Positions 13,387 through 23,170 of a DNA stretch of 38,389 nt are shown piece after piece. Position 1 is the first letter of the stretch. Each line of letters begins with the position of its first letter. A program made the position numbers and the translations under genes. Under the pieces are notes generated by a model. The model was not told the DNA's origin. It saw only the letters and a list, made by a program, of their open reading frames with translations, and made no database searches. The stretch comes from Clostridia bacterium (GTDB lineage Bacteria; Bacillota; Clostridia; Oscillospirales; CAG-272), in NCBI GenBank assembly GCA_017396225.1, contig JAFQMP010000021.1:1-38389 (forward strand), given 5' to 3'.

Positions 13387-14907
13387 TTAGTCAATGGGCC
13401 TCATCGTGGGGAACAGGAGCACGTCACGAATAGATGCGCTGTCCGTGAGGAGCATCACCAGACGGTCGACACCAAAGCCAAGACCGCCTGTCGGGGGCAG
13501 ACCGTACTCAAGTGCGGTGATGTAATCGTAATCCACCTGTGCCTTGCAAGCAGGGTCAAGCGCCTTGCGCTCTGCAACCTGTCTTTCAAATCGCTCTCTC
13601 TGGTCAATGGGGTCATTGAGCTCGGAGAAGGCGTTGCCAAACTCGGTGGCATTGATGAAATACTCAAAGCGCTCGGTATAGGCAGGGTCCTCAGGCTTGC
13701 GCTTTGCAAGCGGGCTGATTTCCACAGGATAGTCATAAATGAAGGTGGGCTGAATCAGCTTTTCCTCGACGAAAGCATCGAAGAACTCGGCAAGGATAGC
13801 ACCCTTGGTGGGTACCTCAGGAAGTGCTACGTGGTGCTGCTTGGCAACGGCAATTGCCTCCTCATCGCTTGCAATCTCGTTAAAATCAACACCGCTATAC
13901 TTCTTAACCGCCTCAAGCATCGTCATACGCTCCCAGTGACCGAGGTCAATCTGGTGACCGCAATAAGGAATGACAAGACTGCCGCAAACCTTTTCTGCTA
14001 CGGTGCGCATCATTTCCTCTACCAAATCCATTAAAGCGTGGTAATCGGTATATGCCTGATAGAGCTCAATGCTGGTAAATTCGGGGTTGTGCTTGGTATC
14101 CATTCCCTCGTTACGGAAGATACGTCCTACCTCGTAAACGCGGTCCATACCGCCGACAATCAGGCGCTTCAGGTAAAGCTCGGTCTCAATACGCAGCACC
14201 ATATCCATATCAAGGGTGTTGTGGTGCGTGGTAAAGGGACGTGCAGATGCGCCGATTTCAAAGGGGGTGAGAATGGGGGTATCCACCTCAAGGAATCCCT
14301 TGCTGTCAAGGAAGGCGCGAAGCTCGCGCAGAATCAGGCTGCGCTTGACGAAGGTATCCTTTACCTCAGGGTTGACAATCAAATCAACATAGCGCTGGCG
14401 GTAACGGGTTTCCTGGTCCTTCAGGCCGTGAAACTTCTCGGGCAGGGGCAGCAGGCTCTTGGAAAGCAGCACCACCTCGGTGGCTCTTACACTCAGCTCG
14501 CCCATACGGGTACGGAATACAATACCCTTGACGCCGACGATGTCACCGATATCCATTTTCTTAAAGCCCGCGTAGGGCTCCTCACCGATGATATCACGGC
14601 GCACGTAAAGCTGAATGTCGCCCTTGTCGTCACGCAGGTGAGCAAAGCTTGCCTTTCCCATGACGCGCTTGGTCATCAATCGGCCTGCCAGGCAAACAGT
14701 AACGTCGGTTTCTTCTTCCGCTGCAAGGTCAGCAAAACGCTCCTTGATGTCAGCGGAGTAAGTGTCCTGGGGGTACTTTGTAATCAAGAAGGGGTCAGCA
14801 CCAGCCTCACGGAGTGCCGCAAGCTTCTCGTGGCGCACACGAATAACGTCCGAGAGGTTTACCTCGGGGGCGGTTTCTACCGCCTCGGTTTTCTTTTCTT
14901 CTGCCAT
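13387..14907 (-). CDS. lysS: Lysyl-tRNA synthetase, class II
   Basis: This 506-residue class II enzyme charges tRNA-Lys. An OB-fold anticodon-binding domain (VCLAGRLMTKRVMGKASFAHL) is followed by the catalytic core, with motif 1 around ILRELRAFLDSKGFLEVDTP, motif 2 with YEVGRIFRNEGMDTKHNPEFT, and motif 3 with GFGVDRLVMLL. AAGAGGG precedes the ATG and overlaps the greA stop, 12 bases away, so the two are translated from one transcript. No T-box leader is present. greA-lysS is a common arrangement in Bacillota. Confidence 0.97.
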   Translation of the reverse strand: MAEEKKTEAVETAPEVNLSDVIRVRHEKLAALREAGADPFLITKYPQDTYSADIKERFADLAAEEETDVTVCLAGRLMTKRVMGKASFAHLRDDKGDIQLYVRRDIIGEEPYAGFKKMDIGDIVGVKGIVFRTRMGELSVRATEVVLLSKSLLPLPEKFHGLKDQETRYRQRYVDLIVNPEVKDTFVKRSLILRELRAFLDSKGFLEVDTPILTPFEIGASARPFTTHHNTLDMDMVLRIETELYLKRLIVGGMDRVYEVGRIFRNEGMDTKHNPEFTSIELYQAYTDYHALMDLVEEMMRTVAEKVCGSLVIPYCGHQIDLGHWERMTMLEAVKKYSGVDFNEIASDEEAIAVAKQHHVALPEVPTKGAILAEFFDAFVEEKLIQPTFIYDYPVEISPLAKRKPEDPAYTERFEYFINATEFGNAFSELNDPIDQRERFERQVAERKALDPACKAQVDYDYITALEYGLPPTGGLGFGVDRLVMLLTDSASIRDVLLFPTMRPID

Positions 14908-14919
14908 TTCAATACCCTC

Positions 14920-15408
14920 TTACTTGCGCTCTACGTTCACAATACGGTAGGAGAAGTTGTAACCCGTAGCCTCAACCACACCGGTAACGGTATCACCCTT
15001 GCGGTGACCAATCAGTGCCGCGCCAACGGGCGACTGGTCGGAAATCTTACCTGCAACGATATCAGCCTCGTTGGAGCCGACAATGCGCCACGCAACCTCC
15101 TCACCAAGCTCCTCATCGTAAACGGTTACGGTAGAGCCCATACCGACTACACCCTGAACAGCGCGGGAGGCATCGAAAATTTCTGCGTTCTCAATATCGC
15201 TCTTAAGCTGGAGGATTCTTGCCTCGTTTTCAGCCTGTGCATTACGGGCAGCATCGTACTCAGCATTCTCAGAAAGGTCGCCGAAGCCACGTGCAGTGAC
15301 AATATCATTTTTAATGCGCTCGCGCTCCTCGCCCTCGCGCCATGCAAGCTCCTTGACAAGGGCGTCATAGCCCTCCTGCGTCATCGTAATCTTCTTGGTG
15401 GTAGCCAT
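14920..15408 (-). CDS. greA: Transcription elongation factor GreA
   Basis: This 162-residue factor stimulates transcript cleavage by backtracked RNA polymerase. The N-terminal coiled coil occupies about residues 8-78, with the acidic tip GDLSENAEY (Asp44 and Glu47 equivalent to the catalytic pair). The C-terminal FKBP-like domain includes ISDQSPVGAALIGHRKGD. AGAGGAG precedes the ATG. It lies between ctpA and lysS with short gaps, indicating one operon. Confidence 0.97.
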   Translation of the reverse strand: MATTKKITMTQEGYDALVKELAWREGEERERIKNDIVTARGFGDLSENAEYDAARNAQAENEARILQLKSDIENAEIFDASRAVQGVVGMGSTVTVYDEELGEEVAWRIVGSNEADIVAGKISDQSPVGAALIGHRKGDTVTGVVEATGYNFSYRIVNVERK

Positions 15409-15439
15409 ATCGGTATACTCCTCTATCTAAATTAATTTT

Positions 15440-17053
15440 TTACTGTTTTACTGCCGCGATTGCCGCCTGCAGCTGATTATCCTCTGCCTCTGTGAGAAGC
15501 GAGAGGTTTTTATTTGCCACTGCCTCATCAATGGGCAGGACGGTATGCGGTTTGACACCCACGCCGTCATAATTGATGCCACAGGGCGGATTGTAATGGG
15601 CAATCGTCAGACGGATTGCGCCCGCATAGCCCCACTCCGCAAGCGGAATGATTTGCTGCGCCACGCCCTTGCCGTAGGTGGTGACACCCACAAGAGTGGC
15701 TTTTTCGTGGTCGCGCAGGGCGGCTGCAAAAAGCTCGGCTGCGCTGGCGGTATTGCCGTTGACAAGCACTGACATACGGTAATCCTTATATTTGCCAACA
15801 TCGGCCTTATCTACGCTGCAATCCTTGTAATCATCGTTATAGGTCTGCGCTTTCGCGTAATGCTCCTCGGTGGTGCCGTCACGCCACACCTCGGTACAGA
15901 TGAGCGAATCAGCAGGTAAAAGATAGGTCAGCACGCCGCAAATGGCAGCCATGCTGCCACCGGGATTGTTGCGTACGTCAAAGACAAAGCGCGTGCAGCC
16001 CGCAGCAATCAGGGTTTCCATTTCCGCTTTGAATTCCTTGGGCGTGGTCGCCATAAACTGTGAAATACGGACGATGCCGACACTTTTGTCGGTTGTACTG
16101 ACCGCACTGCGCACAGAGGTCATCTGAATGGCAGCGCGTGTCACGGCAAACTGCTTGGCTTCGGTGCCGCGCAGCACGGTAAACTCAGCCACAGTACCGG
16201 CTGCTCCCGCAAATTTGGAAAGCGCAGGCTCATAGCCGATATCCGCCACGGCGAGGTTGCCCTCCGCGGTTTTGATGTGGGTAATGATATCACCCGCCAG
16301 CACCCCTGCCGCCTCTGCTGGGCCGCCGCTGAACACATCAACCACATAAATGCCCGCAGGAGAAAGGCTCTCCACCACAGTCACACCGATACCGACCATC
16401 TCGCCGCGGTTAGAGGCAAGCAGCGCCTCATACTCGGCGGCATTGTAGTAAGCGGCATACGGGTCGCCTGTCGCGGCAACGTAGGCGCGGAGCATCTCGT
16501 CAAGCAAGAGGTCGCCGTCCTCGTTATACACGCCATACTCAGCGAAAATGCTGTCAACAATGGCGATTTTTCCGACGTAATCCTCACTTCCGTCCTTGCC
16601 GAGCGTGCGCTTGTCACCAAGCACCGTCATCAGCACAGAGCCAAATGCCAGCGACATGGCAAGCACCACAGCCACCAATACGATGATGAAGGTGGAAAGC
16701 CTGACGGTGCGGCGCTTTTTCTGCGCGGTCGGCGCAGTGGGTGCGGGGGTCGGTGTCGGCGGAACATTGGAAATCGGGGGGGTGGCTTGCGCGTGCGCGC
16801 GCGATGCAGAATCGCCGCGTGGCGGTGCCCCGCGCGTTGCCTCCTTCGCCTCAAAGCCAAAGCCGAGGAGGCGGAAGGTCACGGCATCTGCCGCTGCAAA
16901 GCGGTCAGTCGTATCGGGCAGAATGACGCGGACGGCGGTTCTGTCGCGATTGAAATCAACACGCGCGGCGGGCAGGGTTGCGCGCAGCGCGGTCAAAATT
17001 TCGTCCTGCCGCACCTCAGGCACGGCAGGCGAAAGCAAAAAAATCAGTTCCAC
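15440..17053 (-). CDS. Carboxyl-terminal processing protease (S41) with N-terminal cytoplasmic extension
   Basis: This 537-residue membrane-anchored serine protease of the CtpA/Prc family cleaves proteins near their C-termini outside the membrane. A membrane helix at about 119-145 is followed by a PDZ domain (GIGVTVVESLSPAGIYV, GPAEAAGVLAGDII). The S41 domain has RNNPGGS, catalytic Ser437 in NTASAAE and Lys462 in YGKG, with the usual 25-residue spacing. Residues 1-70 form a separate small alpha/beta module not normal for CtpA, and 72-112 is a Pro/Ala/Thr linker. The start is GTG, with AAAGAGG upstream. It precedes greA. Confidence 0.92.
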   Translation of the reverse strand: MELIFLLSPAVPEVRQDEILTALRATLPAARVDFNRDRTAVRVILPDTTDRFAAADAVTFRLLGFGFEAKEATRGAPPRGDSASRAHAQATPPISNVPPTPTPAPTAPTAQKKRRTVRLSTFIIVLVAVVLAMSLAFGSVLMTVLGDKRTLGKDGSEDYVGKIAIVDSIFAEYGVYNEDGDLLLDEMLRAYVAATGDPYAAYYNAAEYEALLASNRGEMVGIGVTVVESLSPAGIYVVDVFSGGPAEAAGVLAGDIITHIKTAEGNLAVADIGYEPALSKFAGAAGTVAEFTVLRGTEAKQFAVTRAAIQMTSVRSAVSTTDKSVGIVRISQFMATTPKEFKAEMETLIAAGCTRFVFDVRNNPGGSMAAICGVLTYLLPADSLICTEVWRDGTTEEHYAKAQTYNDDYKDCSVDKADVGKYKDYRMSVLVNGNTASAAELFAAALRDHEKATLVGVTTYGKGVAQQIIPLAEWGYAGAIRLTIAHYNPPCGINYDGVGVKPHTVLPIDEAVANKNLSLLTEAEDNQLQAAIAAVKQ

Positions 17054-17103
17054 AAAAATCCTCTTTCAAAAAAGCAGATAAATGCTCGGTGTCAGCGCCG
17101 CCA

Positions 17104-18186
17104 TTAACGGCCGGGCTTGGAATCAAGATACTTCTTGACCATCAGCGCCACCTTGAAGGTAATCGCGTGCTCAAACTCGCGCAAATCAAGACCTGTCAGC
17201 TTGCGGATTTTCTCCAGACGGTAGACAAGCGTATTGCGGTGCACGAAGAGCTTGCGGGAGGTTTCCGACACGTTGAGGTTATTCTCAAAGAAGCTCTGAA
17301 TTGTCATCAGGGTCTCACGATCAAGCGATTCAAGGCTCTCCTTCTTGAACACCTCCTGCAGGAACATCTCGCAAAGGGTGGTCGGCAGCTGATAAATCAG
17401 ACGGCCAATGCCCAGGTTCTCATAGCTGATGATATTTTTCTCGGTTTCAAAGACCTTACCAACCTCGAGGGCGACCTGTGCCTCCTTGTAGGCGCGGGCG
17501 AGGTCCTTGATGTTGTCGACAACGGTGGAAATACCGATAGCGACCTTGGTATAAAACTCGGTAGAAATGGTATCTGCAATATTAGTGGCAATGCGCTCAA
17601 TCTCACGCGGGTCAATGCCGTGCTTCACGTCCTTGACAAGCACGATGTCGTGCTCACCAACGCTGATGACGTAATCGCGCGACTTGTCGGGGAACATATT
17701 CTGCAGCATTTCAAAGGGCAGCATATCAGTCTTTCCGAAGAACTTAATCAAAAAGACGATACGTGCTTCATCGGTATTGAAATGCAGCTCCTTGCTCTTG
17801 ATGTAGATGTCACTGGGGAGAATGTTATCAAGAATAATATTCTTGATAAAGGAGCCCTTGTCATACTTCTCATCGTACAGGTTCTTGATGTTGCTGAGTG
17901 CGATGGTAAGCATCTTACACATCTTCTCGGCCATCTTATCCTCGCCCTCAACAAAAACGATGTACTCGGTACGCGTGCCGCCCACGATAGGACGGTAGGT
18001 AAAGCCGCCCGTCACAACCTCCTCGGTCGTATACGCCAGCTCATCACGGATACCCTGCTTGATTTCGCCGATTTTAACCAACTCGGAGCAGGAAATGATG
18101 ACACCGTTTTCATCGATCACGCCGATGACGCGGTCGATAGCATCTTTCATCTGGTGAATGACGCCCTGAAACAATCTGTTAGACAT
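17104..18186 (-). CDS. PucR/CdaR-type transcriptional regulator
   Basis: This 360-residue protein ends with the PucR family helix-turn-helix: FFENNLNVSETSRKLFVHRNTLVYRLEKI, then TGLDLREFEHAI. The centre resembles the degenerate GGDEF-like domain of CdaR (about residues 140-270: VAIGISTVVDNIKDLARAYKEAQVALEVG). The N-terminal region carries a ligand-sensing segment (VIGVIDENGVIISCSE). Relatives regulate purine, amino-acid or sugar-diacid use. Its effector is unknown, and its neighbours (rsmE, ctpA) give no metabolic target. AAAGAGG precedes the ATG. Confidence 0.88.
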   Translation of the reverse strand: MSNRLFQGVIHQMKDAIDRVIGVIDENGVIISCSELVKIGEIKQGIRDELAYTTEEVVTGGFTYRPIVGGTRTEYIVFVEGEDKMAEKMCKMLTIALSNIKNLYDEKYDKGSFIKNIILDNILPSDIYIKSKELHFNTDEARIVFLIKFFGKTDMLPFEMLQNMFPDKSRDYVISVGEHDIVLVKDVKHGIDPREIERIATNIADTISTEFYTKVAIGISTVVDNIKDLARAYKEAQVALEVGKVFETEKNIISYENLGIGRLIYQLPTTLCEMFLQEVFKKESLESLDRETLMTIQSFFENNLNVSETSRKLFVHRNTLVYRLEKIRKLTGLDLREFEHAITFKVALMVKKYLDSKPGR

Positions 18187-18261
18187 ACAAATACCTCTTT
18201 TTCTGTTCTATAAAAAATATGCAGAAACATATATTTTACATCTGAAAGCCCATAAGGGTTA

Positions 18262-19005
18262 TTATAAAAGCTCCACCTCTGCGGCGATGCAGCCAAGCGC
18301 AAAAATCGGCGCGGTTTCGGTACGCAGAATACGCGGACCAAGCCCCACGGGAATAAAGCCTGCGGCAATTGCCTTTTCCGCCTCTTTCAGAGAAAAACCG
18401 CCCTCGGAGCCAACAATCAGCGCAATACCTTTTCCGCTTTGCAGCTTTCTCTCACGCAGCACGCGGGAAATGGGGGTAGTGCCCTCCCCCTCAAAGCAGA
18501 AAAGCACCAAATCGACAGCTGCCGCCATTTGCAGCATCGTATCAAAATCCACGCTTGCCTCAACCGTGGGAAGTATTCCCCTGCCGCACTGCTTGGCAGC
18601 CTCGGCCGCGATGCGGTTGCGGCGCGCCTGCTTTTTCTCCTCCGCCTCAGCCTTGACACGGACGATGCAGCGCTCACTTTCAAACGGCACAATACGGGAA
18701 ACACCGCACTCCACCGCCTTCTGAATCACGGTATCAAGCTTATCCCCCTTGGGGAGCGCCTGAAAGAGCGTAATCGGACAGGGTGGCTCGGTTGTGGTGA
18801 TGTGCGCCGCTACAATTTCGGCACGGACGGCATCGGGCAAAAACTCACGGAGCACGCAGTCATAGGTGACCGCGGTGCTGTCAGCAACCGTGATATGCTC
18901 TCCCACAGCCATACGCAGTGAACGGGAAATGTGGTGCGCGTCCTCACCCGTAATGGTGACGGTAGACCCAGCAATTTGAGCATTTGATACAAAAAAACGC
19001 GGCAT
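18262..19005 (-). CDS. rsmE: 16S rRNA m3U1498 methyltransferase RsmE
   Basis: This 247-residue SPOUT methyltransferase methylates U1498 of 16S rRNA using S-adenosylmethionine. It begins with a PUA-like domain (MPRFFVSNAQIAGSTVTITGEDAHHISRSLR in two parts), and its C-terminal knot has IVGSEGGFSLKEAE and LGPRILRTETAPI. The ATG at 19005 is preceded by GGGGAGG, and an upstream ATG at 19098 lies before the promoter. It has its own promoter, although prmA upstream is its usual partner; a terminator separates the two here. Confidence 0.94.
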   Translation of the reverse strand: MPRFFVSNAQIAGSTVTITGEDAHHISRSLRMAVGEHITVADSTAVTYDCVLREFLPDAVRAEIVAAHITTTEPPCPITLFQALPKGDKLDTVIQKAVECGVSRIVPFESERCIVRVKAEAEEKKQARRNRIAAEAAKQCGRGILPTVEASVDFDTMLQMAAAVDLVLFCFEGEGTTPISRVLRERKLQSGKGIALIVGSEGGFSLKEAEKAIAAGFIPVGLGPRILRTETAPIFALGCIAAEVELL

Positions 19006-19035
19006 GGGTGCAACCTCCCCAAACGATATAGATAT

Positions 19036-19064
19036 AGTATAACGCAAAATCACTAATTTGTCAA
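19036..19064 (-). promoter_or_regulatory. Sigma-A promoter of rsmE
   Basis: TTGACA (19064-19059) and TATACT (19041-19036) on minus are 17 bp apart. It probably drives rsmE, the PucR-type regulator, ctpA, greA and lysS, since no other strong promoter was found among them. Confidence 0.85.
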
Positions 19065-19107
19065 TGCCCTTTTTGTGATTTTTTACCACTTTTCGCACAA
19101 AAATGAC

Positions 19108-19135
19108 AAAACGGGCACCGCAAGATGCCCGTTTT
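19108..19135 (-). terminator. Terminator of the hrcA-prmA operon
   Basis: Stem AAAACGGGCA/TGCCCGTTTT (19108-19117 with 19126-19135) has an eight-base loop and a T-rich tail on minus. It lies about 60 bases after the prmA stop. Confidence 0.85.
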
Positions 19136-19191
19136 TAACCATATAGCACTATATATAGATATGTGCATTTTTCATAACACAAGGGATTGCG

Positions 19192-20127
19192 TTATACTGA
19201 TTGTGCTTTTTTCACAACAAGGGCGCACCAGCCATTGTCGTCGTGACGTGCCGCAACCGTGAGATGATTTGCGGTCAGTGCCGCCTCTACCTCCTCTGCG
19301 CGCTCGGTAATAATACCCGAGGCAAGCAGAATGGCATCGTCCTTCATATACGCGCCCACATCGGGTGCCATACGAATAATGATATCTGCCACGATATTGG
19401 CGCAAATGAGGTCATACCTGCCGCCCGTGAGGTCTACATCGCGCAACAGGTCAGATACATCGCAGGTCACATTTGTTTCGCCGCTGTCCTTGATGTTCTC
19501 CCTTGCCACGCGCACTGCCACAGGGTCAATATCGTACGCCTTACATTCCCCTGCACCGAGCTTTCTGGCACAAATGGCAAGAATACCGCTGCCGCAGCCC
19601 ACGTCAAGCACGCGTGCACCCGGCTTTGTATACGTTTCCAAAAGCTCAATCACCAGTCTGGTGGTTTCGTGTGTGCCCGTACCGAATGCCATACCGGGGT
19701 CCATACGGACAATAATTTCACCGGGCTGCTCCTCATAGCGCTCCCAAGCGGGCACAATGACCATTTTTTTGCCGATGTGCAAGGGCTTGTAGTACGCCTT
19801 CCAGGAATTTGCCCAGTCCTCCTCGGATACACCGATAACCTCTACCTTGCCCTCAATGTCGCTCTCGCGCATGCGGTCGCGGATAAAGGCAACGGCATCG
19901 GTAAAGGGTCTGTCCGCAGGGAGAAAGACCGATACGGCAGCAATCGTCTTATCTGCATTCAGAATGCTTTCATCAATCAGGTCGCCATAGCAGGTTTTGA
20001 GGTCAATATCACTAAAATCCTCAATCATCAGGTTATTGTTGACCATACTCATAATGGCAACAAGGGTATCAAGCTCGGCAAGAGCCACCGTCACCTTCAC
20101 CTGTGACCAATCCTTACAATAATCCAT
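19192..20127 (-). CDS. prmA: Ribosomal protein L11 methyltransferase PrmA
   Basis: This 311-residue enzyme trimethylates ribosomal protein L11. The N-terminal substrate-binding domain is followed by a class I methyltransferase fold, with DPGMAFGTGTHETTRL, SAM-binding motif VLDVGCGSGILAI, DIDPVA and the catalytic-loop ICANIVADI. The ATG at 20127 has AAGGA six bases upstream, within the end of dnaJ; an in-frame TTG at 20133 touches that site and was rejected. It lies two bases after the dnaJ stop, as the last gene of the heat-shock operon. Confidence 0.94.
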   Translation of the reverse strand: MDYCKDWSQVKVTVALAELDTLVAIMSMVNNNLMIEDFSDIDLKTCYGDLIDESILNADKTIAAVSVFLPADRPFTDAVAFIRDRMRESDIEGKVEVIGVSEEDWANSWKAYYKPLHIGKKMVIVPAWERYEEQPGEIIVRMDPGMAFGTGTHETTRLVIELLETYTKPGARVLDVGCGSGILAICARKLGAGECKAYDIDPVAVRVARENIKDSGETNVTCDVSDLLRDVDLTGGRYDLICANIVADIIIRMAPDVGAYMKDDAILLASGIITERAEEVEAALTANHLTVAARHDDNGWCALVVKKAQSV

Positions 20128-20129
20128 AC

Positions 20130-21275
20130 TCAATCCTTGAATTTTTCAAAAATGCGCTTAAAGAAGCCCGATTTCTTGCCATAGTTGCCCTGGTCGCAAG
20201 CCTTGGCAAAGGCGCGGATATGCTCCTTTTGCTTGTCGGTGAGGGAATGAGGAATTTCCACGTTCACACGGAACAAAAGGTCGCCCCTTTTCCCCTTACT
20301 GCCGATGTGCGGTATGCCCTGCCCTCTGACGGTAAAGACGGTGCCCGGCTGCGTTGCCTCGGGAATGGTGTATTTGATATTTCCCTCAAGCGTGGGAATT
20401 TCAATCTCCGCACCAAGCATTGCATCGGTAACGGGCAAGGGTACCTCGCAGAATATATTGAAGCCGTCGCGCTCAAAAATCGGGTGGGGCTTGACATGTA
20501 TCTGCAAAATCAGGTCGCCCGCGCCGCCGCCGTTGCGGCCGTCATTACCCTGACCGCGCAGTGCGATGCGCTCGCCGTCATCAATACCCGCAGGGATATT
20601 GACCTCCAGACGCTTGGTCAGGCGGACAAAGCCTGTGCCGCGACAGTTGCCGCAGGGATTTTTAATGGTCTTGCCCTTACCGTGGCAGGCATCACAGGTT
20701 GTGGTGCTCTGAAACTGCATGCCGCCCAGGCGCTGAATGACGCGCATCTGACCCGTGCCGCGGCACTTGCCGCAGACCTCGGGTGCAGAGCCCTTTGCCG
20801 CACCGCTGCCCGCACAATCGGGACAACGGCAGACGCGGTTGTAGTTAATCTCCTTTTTGACGCCGAAGGCAGCCTCCTCAAAGGTTACGGATACACGCGC
20901 ACCGATATCGTCGCCGCGCATGGGGCCGTTGCGGGTGGCACCGCCACCCCCAAAGCCGCCAAATCCGCCACCAAAGAAGCTGCTGAAAATATCACCGAAA
21001 TCCCCAAAGCCGCCAAAGCCACCTGCGCCGCCGCCACCCATGGCGGGGTCAAACGCGGCGTGACCGTACTGGTCGTACTTGGCGCGCTTATCGCTGTCGG
21101 AGAGAACCTCGTAGGCCTCGTTGACCTCCTTGAAGGCGCGCTCCGCCTCGGCGTCACCCGGGTTCATATCGGGGTGATATTTTTTGGCAAGGGTGCGGTA
21201 GGCCTTTTTCAGCGTTGCCTCATCGGCCCCCCTGTCTACACCCAATACCTCATAATAGTCACGTTTCTCTGCCAT
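20130..21275 (-). CDS. dnaJ: Chaperone DnaJ (Hsp40)
   Basis: This 381-residue co-chaperone stimulates DnaK ATPase activity and delivers unfolded clients. It is type I: a J-domain with HPD at residues 34-36, a long Gly/Phe-rich linker, four zinc motifs ([32 protein letters not shown]) and C-terminal substrate-binding domains ending near [14 protein letters not shown]. The ATG lies seven bases after the dnaK stop. No good Shine-Dalgarno sequence is visible (GAGCGAAAGC), so translation may depend on coupling to dnaK. Confidence 0.97.
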   Translation of the reverse strand: MAEKRDYYEVLGVDRGADEATLKKAYRTLAKKYHPDMNPGDAEAERAFKEVNEAYEVLSDSDKRAKYDQYGHAAFDPAMGGGGAGGFGGFGDFGDIFSSFFGGGFGGFGGGGATRNGPMRGDDIGARVSVTFEEAAFGVKKEINYNRVCRCPDCAGSGAAKGSAPEVCGKCRGTGQMRVIQRLGGMQFQSTTTCDACHGKGKTIKNPCGNCRGTGFVRLTKRLEVNIPAGIDDGERIALRGQGNDGRNGGGAGDLILQIHVKPHPIFERDGFNIFCEVPLPVTDAMLGAEIEIPTLEGNIKYTIPEATQPGTVFTVRGQGIPHIGSKGKRGDLLFRVNVEIPHSLTDKQKEHIRAFAKACDQGNYGKKSGFFKRIFEKFKD

Positions 21276-21282
21276 AATTTAA

Positions 21283-23118
21283 TCAGCTTTCGCTCTTATC
21301 CTCAAAATCTGCACTGTAGAAGCCGCCGTCAGCACCGGGCGCACCTGCGCCTGCGTCCTCACCGGGTGCTCCTGCGCCTGCTGCACCGCTTGCGGCATAA
21401 AGCTTCTCGGAGAGTGCGTAGAATGCCTTTTCAAGTGCCTCGGTATCAGCCTTGATCGCAGCAGTATCGCCACCTGCAACGGTGGTGCGGAGCTTTTCGA
21501 TAGCCTCCTTGACAGGAGCCTTATCCTCCTCTGCCACCTTGTCGCCAATCTCGCCAAGGGTCTTCTCGCTCTGGAAAATCAGGCTCTCTGCGTGGTTCTT
21601 GGTGTCTACCGCCTCACGCTGCTTCTTATCCTCCTCCGCAAAGCGCTCAGCCTCGCGGATAGCCTTATCAATATCCTCCTGGGACATATTGGTCGAGGAG
21701 GTAATGGTGATGTGGGTTTCCTTACCCGTACCCTTATCCATTGCGCTGACGTTTACAATGCCGTTTGCGTCAATGTCAAAGGTAACCTCAATCTGGGGCA
21801 CGCCGCGGGGTGCGCTGGGAATACCGTCGAGCGAGAAACGACCGAGGGTGGTGTTGCCTGCTGCCATTTCGCGCTCGCCCTGCAGGACGTGCACGTCAAC
21901 AGAGGTCTGACCGTCAGCGGCGGTCGAGAAGACCTGGCTCTTCTTGACGGGAATGGTGGTATTGCGGTCAATGATGCGGGTGAATACGCCGCCGAGGGTC
22001 TCAATACCAAGGGACAGGGGGGTTACGTCGAGCAGAAGCAAATCCTTGACATCGCCGCCAAGCACGCCGCCCTGAATAGCCGCACCGAGCGCTACGCACT
22101 CATCGGGGTTGATGCCCTTGAAGGGCTCCTTGCCCGTGAACTTCTTGACAGCCTCCTGTACCGCGGGGATACGCGTGGAGCCACCAACAAGCAGCACCTT
22201 GTGAATTTCGGATACAGACTTACCTGCATCTTCGAGTGCCTTGCGGGTGGGAACCATGCAGCGGTCAACAAGGTCTGCGGTCAGGCGGTCAAACTCTGCA
22301 CGGGTGAGGGTTGCCTCGAGGTGGAGAGGACCTGCTGCGGTCGCAGTAATGAAAGGAAGGTTGATGCTTGCCGAGGTCATGCCCGAAAGCTCAATCTTTG
22401 CCTTCTCAGCTGCGTCCTTCAGGCGTTGCAGCACCATCTTGTCAGCGCGGAGGTCTACGCCGTTCTCGCGCTGGAAGTTCTCTGCCAGCCAGTCAATGAT
22501 GCGCTGGTCAAAGTCATCACCGCCAAGGCGGTTATCGCCTGCGGTTGCAAGCACCTCAAACACGCCGTCGGAAATTTCCAGAATAGATACGTCAAAGGTA
22601 CCGCCGCCAAGGTCGAATACCATAATGGTCTGATCGTTTTCCTTATCCATGCCGTAGGCAAGAGCTGCGGCAGTGGGCTCGTTGATGATACGCTTAACAT
22701 CAAGACCCGCAATCTTACCTGCGTCCTTGGTTGCCTGACGCTGTGCGTCCTTGAAATATGCGGGAACGGTAATCACAGCCTCGGTAACAGGCTCGCCAAG
22801 GAATGCCTCGGCATCAGCCTTCAGCTTCTGCAGCACCATGGCGGAAATCTCCTGAGGGGTGTACTGCTTACCGTCAATGGTTACCTTGTAGCCGCTGCCC
22901 ATTTCGCGCTTGATGGACGCCACGGTGCGGTCGGGATTGGTAATACCCTGACGCTTTGCAACCTGACCGACCATACGCTCGCCGGACTTGGAAAATGCGA
23001 CAACAGAGGGGGTCGTTCTGGCTCCCTCGGGATTGGGGATAACCTTAGGCTCGCCGCCCTCAAATACTGCGACACAAGAGTTGGTTGTACCAAGATCAAT
23101 ACCAATAATTTTTCCCAT
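21283..23118 (-). CDS. dnaK: Chaperone DnaK (Hsp70)
   Basis: This 611-residue Hsp70 binds and releases unfolded polypeptides under ATP control with DnaJ and GrpE. The ATPase domain begins [21 protein letters not shown] and includes [14 protein letters not shown] and [13 protein letters not shown]. The linker [16 protein letters not shown] leads into the substrate domain. The C-terminal tail is Gly/Ala/Pro-rich ([18 protein letters not shown]) and ends FEDKSES instead of the usual EEVD-like acidic end. GGAGG precedes the ATG. Third gene of the operon. Confidence 0.98.
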   Translation of the reverse strand: MGKIIGIDLGTTNSCVAVFEGGEPKVIPNPEGARTTPSVVAFSKSGERMVGQVAKRQGITNPDRTVASIKREMGSGYKVTIDGKQYTPQEISAMVLQKLKADAEAFLGEPVTEAVITVPAYFKDAQRQATKDAGKIAGLDVKRIINEPTAAALAYGMDKENDQTIMVFDLGGGTFDVSILEISDGVFEVLATAGDNRLGGDDFDQRIIDWLAENFQRENGVDLRADKMVLQRLKDAAEKAKIELSGMTSASINLPFITATAAGPLHLEATLTRAEFDRLTADLVDRCMVPTRKALEDAGKSVSEIHKVLLVGGSTRIPAVQEAVKKFTGKEPFKGINPDECVALGAAIQGGVLGGDVKDLLLLDVTPLSLGIETLGGVFTRIIDRNTTIPVKKSQVFSTAADGQTSVDVHVLQGEREMAAGNTTLGRFSLDGIPSAPRGVPQIEVTFDIDANGIVNVSAMDKGTGKETHITITSSTNMSQEDIDKAIREAERFAEEDKKQREAVDTKNHAESLIFQSEKTLGEIGDKVAEEDKAPVKEAIEKLRTTVAGGDTAAIKADTEALEKAFYALSEKLYAASGAAGAGAPGEDAGAGAPGADGGFYSADFEDKSES

Positions 23119-23170
23119 GATAAATATTCCTCCAAATCAAAAAATATAGTTAATTTTTATTGCTTTCAAT

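Noticed and set aside
14038-15435. 465-codon plus-strand open frame opposite lysS and greA
   Set aside because: It is an antisense shadow of two certain genes, with no ribosome binding site and no domain. The GC-rich third positions of the minus-strand genes keep it open.
13387-15439. T-box or other tRNA-sensing leader for lysS, and similarly for argS
   Set aside because: Gaps before lysS (12 bases) and argS (19 bases) are too short, and no T-box sequence was seen. Both are internal operon genes.
16978-18213. 411-codon plus-strand open frame opposite the PucR-type regulator
   Set aside because: Antisense shadow; the helix-turn-helix protein on minus is unmistakable.
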